Positions 22,137 through 30,612 of a stretch of 38,441 bases of DNA are shown here, piece after piece. A program made the translations under genes and the position numbers. Origin of the DNA: Sphingobacterium sp. Lineage in GTDB: Bacteria > Bacteroidota > Bacteroidia > Sphingobacteriales > Sphingobacteriaceae. Numbering within the stretch: the stretch's first letter is position 1; every line of letters starts with the position of its first letter. The notes under the pieces are model-generated. The model saw only the letters and a list, made by a program, of their open reading frames with translations. It did no database searches and was not told where the DNA came from. Where the stretch lies: contig JALAGS010000208.1 of assembly GCA_022712315.1 (NCBI GenBank), positions 1 through 38,441 on the forward strand. Reading direction: 5' to 3'.

Positions 22137-23210
22137 TTACAACTTTATCATCTGCCTAGTTTTTACGGCTTCGTCACATGCTAAAGCTATTCGCAGACTA
22201 TTAATAGCATCTTCCATCGAATCTGAAAGATCCAAATCATCTAAAATCGCCCGTAAAAAGAATAACTGCTCCCGATTACATAGCTCCTGATGATCGGGTT
22301 CGTCAGACAGGTTAATCCATTCGTCGGCCCTCATAAATTCATTTTTCGAATCTAAATCAGCATAATGTACCCGTAGACTTTCTGTTTTTGTATGTGATGC
22401 AACCGAATCCGATTGACCTTCATCACTTGCTTTATTCGCGACAATGGAAACCGCACCATTAGGCCCAAACACATCTTTGACAAAAAAAGCGTTCTGACTG
22501 ACCATTGGTCCCCAACCAGCTTCATACCAACCGACAGAACCGTCCTCAAAATGCAGCTGTAACTGTCCATAATTATAGTTCCATGTAGGAATATCATCGG
22601 TTAATCTCGCACCTATTGCAGATACATACAGTGGTTTTGCTCCGACCATCTGACACATTACATCAATATAATGGACTCCGCAATCAACAATGGGACTTAA
22701 ACTGGACATCAGGTTTTTATGTACATCCCACATATAACCATGACTCTGTTGATTGAGATTCATACGCATAACCAGCGGCTTTCCCATCGTTTTGGAAAGT
22801 TCTATAAATTTAATCCAGGAAGGGTGATACCGCAAAATATAACCAACAACCAGTTTTCGATCATATTTCACGGCTGCATCAACGACATCCTGTGCAGAAG
22901 TAACATCCTCGGCCAACGGTTTTTCTATAAAAACATGAGCGCCCGATTGAAAGGCTTTTATAGCGTAGTCTTTATGTGTGTCTGGATATGTCGCAATACA
23001 TACAGCATCCGGTTTCGTTTCAGCAAGAGCATCTTCATAGGATTCGAAAAGCCTATATATATTTCCTAACTCGTTATTCAGTTTACTTTTACTATCACCA
23101 CGCGCCACTAAGCCTACGATTTCAAACCCGTCTAAATCATGATATGCTTTCGCATGGGAGGCTCCCATATTTCCGCAGCCCACAACTAATATTCTGATAA
23201 CCTGTTGCAT
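22137..23210 (-). CDS. Gfo/Idh/MocA family oxidoreductase
   Basis: This NAD(P)-dependent oxidoreductase of 357 residues has an N-terminal Rossmann domain with the motif ILVVGCGNMGASHAKAY. DAVCIATYPDTHKDYAIKAFQSGAHVFIEKPLAEDV follows, where EKP carries the catalytic Lys typical of the family. The C-terminal domain has DCGVHYIDVMCQMVGAKP, which supplies the conserved Asp and His. Substrates in this family are usually sugars, sugar acids or inositols; nothing nearby narrows the choice. The start is ATG 23210; the reading frame can also open at an adjacent TTG (23213). It follows the PAP2 gene by 26 bases on the same strand. Confidence 0.9.
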   Translation of the reverse strand: MQQVIRILVVGCGNMGASHAKAYHDLDGFEIVGLVARGDSKSKLNNELGNIYRLFESYEDALAETKPDAVCIATYPDTHKDYAIKAFQSGAHVFIEKPLAEDVTSAQDVVDAAVKYDRKLVVGYILRYHPSWIKFIELSKTMGKPLVMRMNLNQQSHGYMWDVHKNLMSSLSPIVDCGVHYIDVMCQMVGAKPLYVSAIGARLTDDIPTWNYNYGQLQLHFEDGSVGWYEAGWGPMVSQNAFFVKDVFGPNGAVSIVANKASDEGQSDSVASHTKTESLRVHYADLDSKNEFMRADEWINLSDEPDHQELCNREQLFFLRAILDDLDLSDSMEDAINSLRIALACDEAVKTRQMIKL

Positions 23211-23236
23211 CAATTATTTTTTTATTTAATTTAATC

Positions 23237-23827
23237 TTATTTCTTTAACCCATCTAGCGCAAAAGAAGAACCTGCCCCAAGCACGGCTCCCGCTAGCACA
23301 TCAGAAGGAAAATGTACCCCCAGATACATTCGGGAATACCCCACACTACTTGCCCATAACAACGAGGGTGCAACTACGTACCATTTCGAGTACGCACGCG
23401 ATAATGCAGAGGCAGTAGCAAAAGCAGAGGAGGTATGACCAGAAGGAAACGAATACCCGCCCGCCGTACGAATCGATATAAAATTCGGATATTTTTTAAA
23501 AGGCCTACTCCTTTTAAACAAATGTTTTAAGCCAACATTAACTAAAGCGGTAACAGCAGTACTACTCGCAACATACAGCGCATTCTGGCGCATTGTCTTA
23601 TCATCATTCATGGCACCCGCTACCAATAAGCCAACCGGAACAGCTATCTGAACATAATTATTGATATCAGAAAGTACCTTAAAGGTTTGTGTTTGTGGTT
23701 CAGTCCGTGTTTCTGCAATAGACTCCAATATTCGAATATCCAATGTAGAAGCTGGTTTTTCCTGTCCCAAAACATGATTCTGTAGAAAACCAATCCAACT
23801 GATAACAATAAAAACTAATAATCTCAT
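23237..23827 (-). CDS. PAP2 family phosphatase, exported or membrane-anchored
   Basis: This 196-residue protein has an N-terminal hydrophobic signal (MRLLVFIVISWIGFLQNHVLGQ) and the three acid-phosphatase motifs. They are KHLFKRSRP (about 101-109), SFPSGHTS (about 126-133, catalytic His131) and SRMYLGVHFPSDVLAG (about 165-180, nucleophilic His172). PAP2 enzymes dephosphorylate undecaprenyl diphosphate, lipid A, phosphatidylglycerol phosphate or other lipid phosphates in the periplasm; the substrate here is unknown. It is followed at 26 bases by the Gfo/Idh/MocA gene and is probably co-transcribed with it. Confidence 0.92.
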   Translation of the reverse strand: MRLLVFIVISWIGFLQNHVLGQEKPASTLDIRILESIAETRTEPQTQTFKVLSDINNYVQIAVPVGLLVAGAMNDDKTMRQNALYVASSTAVTALVNVGLKHLFKRSRPFKKYPNFISIRTAGGYSFPSGHTSSAFATASALSRAYSKWYVVAPSLLWASSVGYSRMYLGVHFPSDVLAGAVLGAGSSFALDGLKK

Positions 23828-24025
23828 TAAATTAATCTATTTACTCGTTTATAATCCTCCAGCATAAGTATTTATACAATTTCAATCGGTCACAATCGCT
23901 TGGCCCATAACCACAGTAACATCAAACAAATTTGGGCGTCCTTTCTTTAAAGTCGTTCCGCTCCCTAAAATAAGGAAATTTACGCGAGTTGAAATATATG
24001 CTGTGATTTTTTTAAAATGAGCATC

Positions 24026-24056
24026 TTGCATTTCCCATTAATTTACTATACATTTG
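24026..24056 (+). promoter_or_regulatory. his operon promoter
   Basis: TTG (24026-24028), exactly 20 bases and TACATTTG (24049-24056) form a full Bacteroidetes promoter. Transcription would start near 24062, about 16 bases before the leader-peptide ATG. Bases 23828-24025, between this and the PAP2 gene, hold nothing I recognise. Confidence 0.7.
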
Positions 24057-24077
24057 CTATCAGTTATTAATACAAAC

Positions 24078-24143
24078 ATGGTCTATACCTACGTACATCA
24101 TTTTCATTTGCATCATCGCCATTGTGGCGATATGTTGATTTAA
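24078..24143 (+). CDS. hisL: his operon leader peptide (21 aa, His-rich)
   Basis: The frame from ATG 24078 to TAA 24141-24143 encodes MVYTYV followed by HHFHLHHRH and CGDMLI. Six of nine consecutive residues are histidine. It sits between a well-formed promoter and hisG, just as leader peptides of attenuated his operons do. The ribosome should stall on the His codons when charged tRNA-His is scarce and so change the folding of the downstream RNA. The stem at 24111-24134 overlaps the last three His codons and fits this role. The frame is too short for standard gene callers. Confidence 0.85.
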   Translation: MVYTYVHHFHLHHRHCGDMLI

Positions 24144-24158
24144 TGTGTTCTTACGTGG
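24088..24158 (+). promoter_or_regulatory. his leader RNA structure (attenuator candidate)
   Basis: ATCGCCA (24115-24121) and TGGCGAT (24125-24131) form a perfect 7-bp stem. It is extended by CAT (24111-24113) with ATG (24132-24134) past one bulged C. An alternative long-range helix can join CC-T-ACGTA (24088-24095) with TACGTGG (24152-24158). I do not see a classical GC-rich terminator followed by T residues before hisG; only a weak ACC...GGT stem and a T-rich stretch occur near 24162-24185. The switching step therefore remains unclear. Confidence 0.55.
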
Positions 24159-24220
24159 AATACCTTCCCTCTGGTTTGATTTCTTATTATTAATAATTTA
24201 CTGCTAACATTTATAAAGCG

Positions 24221-25072
24221 TTGAAAAATCTTAAAATTGCTATCCAAAAATCGGGTAGGTTAAACGAAAAATCTGTTCAATTACTAAAAAACTGTGGTTT
24301 AGACTTTGAGAATTATAAAAGTTCCTTAATAACCACGGTAGGAAATTTCCCTTTGGAAATATTGTTTCTTAGAGACGATGACATTCCGGGCTATGTAGAA
24401 CAGGGAATAGCTGACTTAGGAATCGTCGGTGAGAATATCATTGATGAGACAGAATCCAAAGTAGAGTACATCAAACGGCTTGGTTTTGGAAAATGCACGT
24501 TGAAACTAGCTATTCCAAAAGATAGTGACATCCAAGATCTCAAAGACCTCAATGGTAAAGCAATTGCAACCTCCTATCCAAATATCTTAAAAAATTTTCT
24601 AGATGAATATAAGATCAATGCGGACATCCGTTTGATATCTGGTTCAGTTGAAATTTCTCCCGGATTAGGTCTTAGTGACGCGATCTGTGATATTGTATCC
24701 ACCGGCGGGACACTTAAAAGTAATGGACTGAAACCCTTTGCCGATGTCAAAAATTCGGAAGCGATATTAGTCGGAAGAAAGGGATTAGAAGGTAATGAAG
24801 TATTGATAGAATTAGTACAACGTATCGAATCGGTTCTTTTAGCAAAAGAAACCAAATATGTCGTATTAAATGTCGAGAAGAAGAATTTGCCAGCCATTAC
24901 TTCTTTATTGCATGGTGTTAAGAGCCCCACAGTCGTTCCACTTGCGGAAGAAGGTTGGGTAGCCGTACACACTGTTATTACGGAAGATGACTTTTGGGAT
25001 AAGATCAATAAGTTAAAAGCTGAAGGTGCCCAAGGTATCGTTGTGATGCCAATTGAAAAAATCATTCTTTAA
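24221..25072 (+). CDS. hisG: ATP phosphoribosyltransferase HisG (long form)
   Basis: HisG joins ATP and PRPP in the first, feedback-inhibited step of histidine synthesis. The 283-residue length marks the long form with a C-terminal regulatory ACT-like domain. Visible segments are IAIQKSGRLNEKSVQLLKNCG, FLRDDDIPGYVEQGIADLGIVGENI and the PRPP site ISGSVEISPGLGLSDAICDIVSTGGTL. The C-terminal HGVKSPTVVPLAEEGWVAVHTVI completes it. The start codon is TTG at 24221 (MKNLKIAI); no ATG lies nearby in frame upstream. A His-rich leader peptide and RNA structure precede it. hisD follows after 21 bases. Confidence 0.95.
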   Translation: MKNLKIAIQKSGRLNEKSVQLLKNCGLDFENYKSSLITTVGNFPLEILFLRDDDIPGYVEQGIADLGIVGENIIDETESKVEYIKRLGFGKCTLKLAIPKDSDIQDLKDLNGKAIATSYPNILKNFLDEYKINADIRLISGSVEISPGLGLSDAICDIVSTGGTLKSNGLKPFADVKNSEAILVGRKGLEGNEVLIELVQRIESVLLAKETKYVVLNVEKKNLPAITSLLHGVKSPTVVPLAEEGWVAVHTVITEDDFWDKINKLKAEGAQGIVVMPIEKIIL

Positions 25073-25093
25073 ACTTGATGCACTTATACAACC

Positions 25094-26380
25094 ATGTTAA
25101 AAAAATATGATTACAAAACGTTAGGAAAAACAGAAATCCAGCAACTGGTTGCTAGAAACACGGATCCGAACAATGCTATACAGGAGGTTGTCCAGGAAAT
25201 TATTCAACAGGTACGTCAACAAGGAGATGTCGTATTACGCGAATATGCTGCTAAATTTGATAAAGTAGAGCTTGATAGATTATATTTAGACGAGGAAGAT
25301 ATCGACGCACTGGCATCTACCATAGGCCGTGATCAACAAAGAGCACTGGAGATCGCTTTTCAGAATATCCATAAATTCCATAGTACCCAATTAAAAAGAG
25401 AGCGTACTGTCGAAACCATGCCCGGTGTAAAATGCTGGCGGGAGGTTCGTCCTATTGAAAAGGTGGGGCTATATATCCCCGGTGGATCAGCGGTCTTGCC
25501 TAGTACACTTTTAATGCTAGGTGTTCCGGCAAGAATAGCTGGATGCAAAGAAATCGTGGTTTGTTCGCCACCGCAATCCAATGGAAAAATCAATGGTTTT
25601 GTCGCATTTTGTCTAAAATTGCTTAAGATAAACAGAATATATCTGGTAGGAGGTGCTCAAGCTATTGCTGCTATGGGCTTTGGGACGGAGACAATACCAA
25701 AAGTTGATAAGATCTTCGGTCCGGGCAATCAGTTTGTCACTAAAGCAAAATCCATCATGCAGGGTCTAGCAAATGTCAGTATTGACATGCCTGCAGGGCC
25801 GTCCGAAGTGCTCGTCGTTGCCGATGATTCGGCTAATCCAGCATTTGTTGCGGCGGACCTTTTGGCACAAGCCGAGCATGGAGCCGACAGCCAAGCTGTC
25901 TTGGTTTCCACTTCAAACGCGATAATTGATGCAGTGAACACCGAAATAGCGGCTCAATTAGCGGTTTTACCTCGCAGGGAACTCGCCACAAAAGCTATTG
26001 AAAACTCCTATGCGATAACTGTTGAGAATCTTCAGGAGGCAATACAGTTTTCAAATGATTATGCTCCAGAACATCTTATTTTGGAGACGGACCAATGGGA
26101 GTCCCTAACACGTTATATCAGTAATGCGGGCTCGGTGTTCTTGGGACACTTGACACCTGAAAGCGCTGGAGATTATGCTTCTGGCACAAACCACACGCTG
26201 CCTACATCAGGATACGCACGCTCCTACTCAGGCGTGTCTGTAGATTCTTTTGTAAAAAAGGTTACATTTCAGCATATCAACGAAACAGGACTTCAACAAA
26301 TCGGGTCGGTAGTTGAAATACTCGCTGAACTTGAAGGTCTACAAGCACATAAAAATGCGATTTCCATTCGAAAGAAATGA
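25094..26380 (+). CDS. hisD: histidinol dehydrogenase
   Basis: HisD is a zinc enzyme that oxidises histidinol to histidine in two NAD-dependent steps, the end of the pathway. The 428-residue protein has VGLYIPGGSAVLPSTLLMLGVPARIAGC, GGAQAIAAMGFGTETIPKVDKIFGPGNQFVTKAK and DMPAGPSEVLVVAD. The metal-site segment LLAQAEHGADSQ and the catalytic EHLIL and GDYASGTNHTLPTSGYAR segments are also present. All key residues appear intact. It is the last gene of a short hisG-hisD unit: a 20-bp terminator follows at once, so the remaining his genes are elsewhere or are reached only by read-through. Confidence 0.97.
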   Translation: MLKKYDYKTLGKTEIQQLVARNTDPNNAIQEVVQEIIQQVRQQGDVVLREYAAKFDKVELDRLYLDEEDIDALASTIGRDQQRALEIAFQNIHKFHSTQLKRERTVETMPGVKCWREVRPIEKVGLYIPGGSAVLPSTLLMLGVPARIAGCKEIVVCSPPQSNGKINGFVAFCLKLLKINRIYLVGGAQAIAAMGFGTETIPKVDKIFGPGNQFVTKAKSIMQGLANVSIDMPAGPSEVLVVADDSANPAFVAADLLAQAEHGADSQAVLVSTSNAIIDAVNTEIAAQLAVLPRRELATKAIENSYAITVENLQEAIQFSNDYAPEHLILETDQWESLTRYISNAGSVFLGHLTPESAGDYASGTNHTLPTSGYARSYSGVSVDSFVKKVTFQHINETGLQQIGSVVEILAELEGLQAHKNAISIRKK

Positions 26381-26398
26381 TAAAACATAAACTCTTAA

Positions 26399-26441
26399 AA
26401 TCACAAAAAAGGCTTTACATGGTAAAGCCTTTTTTGTGATT
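26399..26441. terminator. 20-bp stem terminator after hisD (bidirectional)
   Basis: A perfect 20-bp stem runs from 26399-26418 (AATCACAAAAAAGGCTTTAC) to 26422-26441 with an ATG loop. The A and T tracts lie inside the arms, so it can serve both hisD and the convergent lipoprotein gene. Confidence 0.92.
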
Positions 26442-26478
26442 TTGATCTTTCAAATATTTACGCATAAATTTCACCGAC

Positions 26479-27393
26479 CTATCTCCCGAAGGTATCATAA
26501 TTATCAGTTGCATATTTTTCAAATCGCGTAAGCAAAGCTATATTATCTTTTTCTAATTGACTTAGGTCTGCATTCACATCTTTTGAAATAGGCACATACC
26601 AATCTACAGGTTCAAAAAACTGACGAATGCTAGGTTTAGTAAATGCATAACCATGTCGGGCAAAAATAGTATTCCGAATAATCTCCAAATCTAACTTCTT
26701 AAGGTTTTTCAGATCTTTCTCCGTCAACTTTTGCTTAGATGCATTTACTGTAAAGACCGCAGGAGAAGCAGATCTATAATATTGTATAATGTATGTATAC
26801 GTTGAATCCCCATCCACGTCGGTTTCTTCCTTTCTTTTTTCATTAATCCAGTCGACCAAAGTTCCATTTTCTCCATCCTGATTTTTTAGCATCAGATTTG
26901 GATTATATGCGAACTGCTTTTTTAACAATTTAAAGTTCCGTTTTTTGATTTTTACTCCTTGATCGTATGCGGTCCAATGACCAATTAAGGTATCTTGATT
27001 AAGTTTAATTTCAAAACGACCGTCCGACTTTTTATCTCCAGGCTCATCCAATAATAACCGTACATCAGCACCGTTTTCCTCAAGTTTTCCCACAAAAGAA
27101 CGCAGATTTCCCTTGACAACATTCTGTCCGAATATATTGCCCTTATCCGTAATTTTTTTTATAGTCAAATTTATCTTCGGAGAATAATCTGTCGTAGGCA
27201 ACTCCTCCCCTTCTTCTAGAGTACTTTCATCCACTACAAATTCGCCGACCCAATTGCCGTAAAGTTCCTGATGTGCCTCGCCTTCGATAACAACGCTATC
27301 TTTCGTTTCGGTGACTTCATTTTTTTTGCTTTTCCCATCCTTACAACCAAGGACTACTCCAAGCAATAACATTAAACAAAAGTTTTTCTTCAT
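26479..27393 (-). CDS. YARHG domain lipoprotein
   Basis: This 304-residue protein has a lipoprotein signal (MKKNFCLMLLLGVVLGC) with lipobox VLGC and acylated Cys17. A charged linker and a beta-rich central domain (YGNWVGEFVVDES through GHWTAYDQGVKIKKRNFKLLKK) follow. A C-terminal YARHG domain contains LEIIRNTIFARHGYAFTKPSIRQFF and LSQLEKDNIALL. YARHG domains occur in extracellular proteins and are thought to bind cell-wall or other surface ligands; no enzyme activity is known. Its ATG overlaps the stop of the preceding DUF2306 gene (ATGA), so translation is probably coupled. It is the last gene of a three-gene unit. Confidence 0.85.
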   Translation of the reverse strand: MKKNFCLMLLLGVVLGCKDGKSKKNEVTETKDSVVIEGEAHQELYGNWVGEFVVDESTLEEGEELPTTDYSPKINLTIKKITDKGNIFGQNVVKGNLRSFVGKLEENGADVRLLLDEPGDKKSDGRFEIKLNQDTLIGHWTAYDQGVKIKKRNFKLLKKQFAYNPNLMLKNQDGENGTLVDWINEKRKEETDVDGDSTYTYIIQYYRSASPAVFTVNASKQKLTEKDLKNLKKLDLEIIRNTIFARHGYAFTKPSIRQFFEPVDWYVPISKDVNADLSQLEKDNIALLTRFEKYATDNYDTFGR

Positions 27394-28031
27394 AATTTAT
27401 GATTTTTTTGATAAATAATAAATTCCGCCAGCAACAAATTAGGTATCCATCCTAACCACGCAATAATTTGATAGACATCCATTGGATTTGGTTGAAAAAA
27501 GTATACCAGAGCGACCTTCCAAAATCGCAGAGTGAGCGCAGAACAGGTTAATGCAAAACTGCGGATCATAAAATCACGGTGTTTGTTAAATTTTCGCTGA
27601 ACGGCCAAACGAACTGCCCGCCAGGTAAAATAAAACCATCCAAGCCCCAATAACTCAAATGCAAGAATGGATGTTAACCCGCCATTAGCAACGGATCCAA
27701 TGAATAAGCCCGAAGGAGCAGCAAAAATCAAAATTGTGCATACATACAAATAGCCGATAGCTCGATGAACTCGCGGATATGCATTCAATAGATAAGGACT
27801 AAACTGGGTAAAGCCGGCAGGCAAAGCAAAGATAGCTGTACAGACATGAATATAAAAAACATAGCGATACCACCAGAGCTCTTCAATTTCAGTTTGCTTA
27901 ATCATCAAAAAGTTAGCATCGAGAGTGAAGCCACTATATCGAAGTGTAATTTCCACCATAAGCAAACAGCTGTAGGCAAAAATTAAAAGCCAAAATCCAT
28001 ATAATATCGAAAATTGAGCTTTTTTAAACAT
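27390..28031 (-). CDS. DUF2306 domain membrane protein
   Basis: This 213-residue integral membrane protein has about six hydrophobic segments. The DUF2306 features are RYVFYIHVCTAIFALPAGFTQFSPYL, RVHRAIGYLYV, GLGWFYFTWRAVRLAVQRKFNKHRDFMIRSFALTCSALTLR and the C-terminal IIAWLGWIPNLLLAEFII. The conserved His residues in the membrane regions (YIHV, VHRAIGY, NKHRDFM) recall heme-binding membrane proteins, but this is not established for the family. The gene follows the ABC permease by 9 bases and overlaps the YARHG lipoprotein gene by 4. Confidence 0.85.
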   Translation of the reverse strand: MFKKAQFSILYGFWLLIFAYSCLLMVEITLRYSGFTLDANFLMIKQTEIEELWWYRYVFYIHVCTAIFALPAGFTQFSPYLLNAYPRVHRAIGYLYVCTILIFAAPSGLFIGSVANGGLTSILAFELLGLGWFYFTWRAVRLAVQRKFNKHRDFMIRSFALTCSALTLRFWKVALVYFFQPNPMDVYQIIAWLGWIPNLLLAEFIIYQKNHKL

Positions 28032-28040
28032 ATCTCTTTT

Positions 28041-29285
28041 CTATTTACTCCGGATCGCTTCTACAGGATCCAAACGAGAAGCCATTAAAGCAGGGACAAT
28101 TCCTGATATCAGGCCAATAAATGTAGAAAGCGAAACAGTAAGGATCACCATTTTTAAACTGACAACAATCGCCACACCGGTCGCAGCTTGAACTAGAAAG
28201 GCCAAAAAATAAACGACTACAAGTCCTATACCTCCGCCCAGGAGACAAAGCACAATTGATTCTACTAAAAACTGCGACAGAATAAAGAAATTTTTAGCCC
28301 CGAGTGCTTTTTGAATTCCAATAATATGTGTCCTTTCTTTAACACTCACAAACATGATATTTGCGATACCAAATCCTCCAACTAAAATTGAAAAAATACC
28401 AATCGAAAAACCTGCAAGATTAATAATGCCAAAAAGCTGATCCAAAGCACCAGTAATCATAGTTGTCTGATTGATGGAGAAATTCTCCTCCCGTTGTGGG
28501 GATATACGGCGGATAGAACGCATGAGCGTCTTTGCCTCACTCTCTGCCTCAGCCAATGTATAATTCGACTTGATGACCATGGCAATACTTGGAGAAAAAT
28601 TGTCGTAGTTTACCAAATTCCGAGCTAATTCAAAAGGGATAAAAGCCGTATCGTCAGGTGACGTATTGATCAGTACACCGTTACCTTCTTTTTTTAATAC
28701 ACCAATGACTTGAATTTTCCTTCCCAGCATATTGATATATTTACCTACAGGCTCTTCATTAGGAAAAAGTCCTTCGGCAATATTAGCGCCCAATACCGTA
28801 ACAAGTGCGCCACCTCTGGATTCACTTTCAGCAAAGTAACGGCCATCGACAATATTCAAATTCTGAATATAAAGATTTTCATAAGTCGCCGCATTGACTG
28901 AAGAGCCTTGCGCCGAATTATTTTTATATTTTATAGTCGTATTGCCGATATTGATCATGTACGCCATATACTCTGCAGTCGTCATCCGTCCTTTTAAGTC
29001 CAGATAATTGTTATACGTGGGTTCAGGTCTATTCAAGTATTTCCACCAAGGGAAATTGGGGCCACCATCCCATGGCCATTTTTCTATATAAAGTGTTTTA
29101 CTACCAATCTTTTTAACAGATTCTTCGATATTATTCCGTAAAGTATCTACGGCTGAAAATACACCAATGATCGTAAAAATACCGATAGTTACACCCAGCA
29201 ATGAAAGCAACGTCCGTGTACGATTGTCCTTTAATGCCGAAAAAGCAAATTGACAACTCTCCAGTATTAATCTAAAAAATAGCAT
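28041..29285 (-). CDS. MacB/FtsX-type ABC transporter permease
   Basis: This 414-residue permease has one N-terminal transmembrane helix within LKDNRTRTLLSLLGVTIGIFTIIGVFSAV. A large periplasmic MacB-like domain (about 55-280) and three C-terminal helices follow, with GIANIMFVSVKERTHIIGIQKALGAKNFFILSQFLVESI and the ending VPALMASRLDPVEAIRSK. Those two segments are diagnostic of the MacB/LolCE/FtsX superfamily. Such permeases couple cytoplasmic ATP hydrolysis to mechanical work on periplasmic substrates or lipoproteins. No ATPase gene lies next to it in this window, so its partner must be encoded elsewhere. It leads the unit permease-DUF2306-YARHG lipoprotein. Confidence 0.92.
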   Translation of the reverse strand: MLFFRLILESCQFAFSALKDNRTRTLLSLLGVTIGIFTIIGVFSAVDTLRNNIEESVKKIGSKTLYIEKWPWDGGPNFPWWKYLNRPEPTYNNYLDLKGRMTTAEYMAYMINIGNTTIKYKNNSAQGSSVNAATYENLYIQNLNIVDGRYFAESESRGGALVTVLGANIAEGLFPNEEPVGKYINMLGRKIQVIGVLKKEGNGVLINTSPDDTAFIPFELARNLVNYDNFSPSIAMVIKSNYTLAEAESEAKTLMRSIRRISPQREENFSINQTTMITGALDQLFGIINLAGFSIGIFSILVGGFGIANIMFVSVKERTHIIGIQKALGAKNFFILSQFLVESIVLCLLGGGIGLVVVYFLAFLVQAATGVAIVVSLKMVILTVSLSTFIGLISGIVPALMASRLDPVEAIRSK

Positions 29286-29385
29286 AATTGTATTCTAAAA
29301 TACAATATAGTTTTGATTTAATGTCAAAATCGACAAAATATATGTATAAATTAGAAATATGCCCTTTCTATACCCGAAAAAATCA

Positions 29386-29393
29386 TAACTTTG
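29386..29393 (+). promoter_or_regulatory. possible queA promoter -7 box
   Basis: TAACTTTG matches TAnnTTTG; only a T tract (29365-29367) lies upstream. The leader of about 70 bases contains a small hairpin CGCA...TGCG inside GCCT...AGGC, but it does not resemble the preQ1 aptamers I know. Confidence 0.4.
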
Positions 29394-29468
29394 TATGCTT
29401 TTTGCAGCCTGGTATTTGGCGCACTGTAATGCGTTGAAAGGCAGATATTAATATATATATTATTAAAG

Positions 29469-30518
29469 ATGAAGTTATCTCAGTTTAAATTTAACTTACC
29501 AGAATCATTACTTGCTTCTGAACCTTCTGAAAATCGTGACGAATCGCGCTTGATGGTATTACATAGGGATACTGGTAAAATTGAACACAAAATTTTCAAA
29601 GATGTATTGGATTATTTCGACGACAAAGACGTCATGATATTAAACAATACTAAAGTTTTTCCAGCACGTCTTTACGGTAATAAAGAAAAAACTGGAGCTA
29701 CGATTGAAGTTTTCTTGTTGCGTGAATTAAACAATGAACTTCGTCTTTGGGATGTGTTGGTAGACCCTGCGCGTAAAATCCGTGTAGGCAACAAATTATA
29801 TTTCGGCGATGACGACTTATTGGTTGCCGAAGTAGTTGACAATACGACTTCCCGTGGCCGTACAATTAGGTTTTTATTTGATGGTACGGATGAAGAATTC
29901 CGCCGCAATATTGAAATCCTTGGCGAAACTCCCCTTCCGAAATATATCAAACGTAAAGCAACACCAGAGGACAAATTCCGTTATCAAACTATTTACGCAA
30001 AAAATGAAGGCGCAGTTGCTGCCCCTACAGCAGGGCTTCATTTTTCAAGAGAGTTAATGAAACGTTTAGAGCTTAAGGGTGTCGATTTTGCAGAGGTTAC
30101 TCTTCACGTAGGTCTTGGAACTTTCCGTACTGTTGAAGTAGAAGATTTAACCAAACATAAAATGGATTCTGAGCAATTCATTATCACTGATGAAGCTGCG
30201 CGTGTTGTTAATAAAGCCATCGACAATAAACGTCGTGTATGTGCGGTAGGAACAACCTCGATGCGTGCGATAGAATCATCTGTTTCTGCTGACCATCATT
30301 TAAAAGCGGCTTCTGACTGGACAAGTAAGTTTATCTATCCTCCTTACGATTTCAGTATCGCAAACTCCATGATTACAAATTTCCATACTCCTGAATCTAC
30401 GCTGTTGGTGATGATTGCTGCATTCGCGGGTTACGAAAATGTCATGAATGCATACGAAGTGGCTGTTAAAGAAAAATACAGATTCTATAGCTATGGTGAT
30501 GCAATGCTCATTATCTAA
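29469..30518 (+). CDS. queA: S-adenosylmethionine:tRNA ribosyltransferase-isomerase QueA
   Basis: QueA transfers and isomerises the ribosyl part of SAM onto preQ1 in tRNA, giving epoxyqueuosine at the wobble position. The 349-residue protein matches the family in order. It has FNLPESLLASEPSENRDESRLMVL, VMILNNTKVFPARLYGNKEKTGATIEVFLLREL and EGAVAAPTAGLHFSREL. VTLHVGLGTFRTVEVEDLTKHKMDSEQF, AVGTTSMRAIES and the C-terminal NFHTPESTLLVMIAAFAGYE follow. Together with queE at 20046 it shows that queuosine is made. The coding region uses more GT-rich codons than its neighbours, which may reflect high expression. A terminator follows. Confidence 0.97.
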   Translation: MKLSQFKFNLPESLLASEPSENRDESRLMVLHRDTGKIEHKIFKDVLDYFDDKDVMILNNTKVFPARLYGNKEKTGATIEVFLLRELNNELRLWDVLVDPARKIRVGNKLYFGDDDLLVAEVVDNTTSRGRTIRFLFDGTDEEFRRNIEILGETPLPKYIKRKATPEDKFRYQTIYAKNEGAVAAPTAGLHFSRELMKRLELKGVDFAEVTLHVGLGTFRTVEVEDLTKHKMDSEQFIITDEAARVVNKAIDNKRRVCAVGTTSMRAIESSVSADHHLKAASDWTSKFIYPPYDFSIANSMITNFHTPESTLLVMIAAFAGYENVMNAYEVAVKEKYRFYSYGDAMLII

Positions 30519-30545
30519 CTGATTGACTCTATAACAACAAGAATA

Positions 30546-30582
30546 AAAAAACGTGGATGGCCGCAAACCATCCACGTTTTTT
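30546..30582 (+). terminator. queA terminator
   Basis: A perfect 15-bp stem, AAAAAACGTGGATGG (30546-30560) with CCATCCACGTTTTTT (30568-30582), closes a 7-base loop. Confidence 0.92.
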
Positions 30583-30612
30583 AAGTAATAACCTTTCATT
30601 TTAACGAACACC

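Noticed and set aside
22719..23069. 116-codon plus-strand frame antisense to the Gfo/Idh/MocA gene
   Set aside because: It lies within the Rossmann and EKP-motif region of the real gene and has no features of its own.
24574..25065. 163-codon frame antisense to hisG
   Set aside because: It is a shadow of the clearly recognisable hisG.
29394..29468. Possible preQ1 riboswitch in the queA leader
   Set aside because: The region holds a small hairpin, but I could not match the preQ1-I pseudoknot pattern or an A-rich tail.
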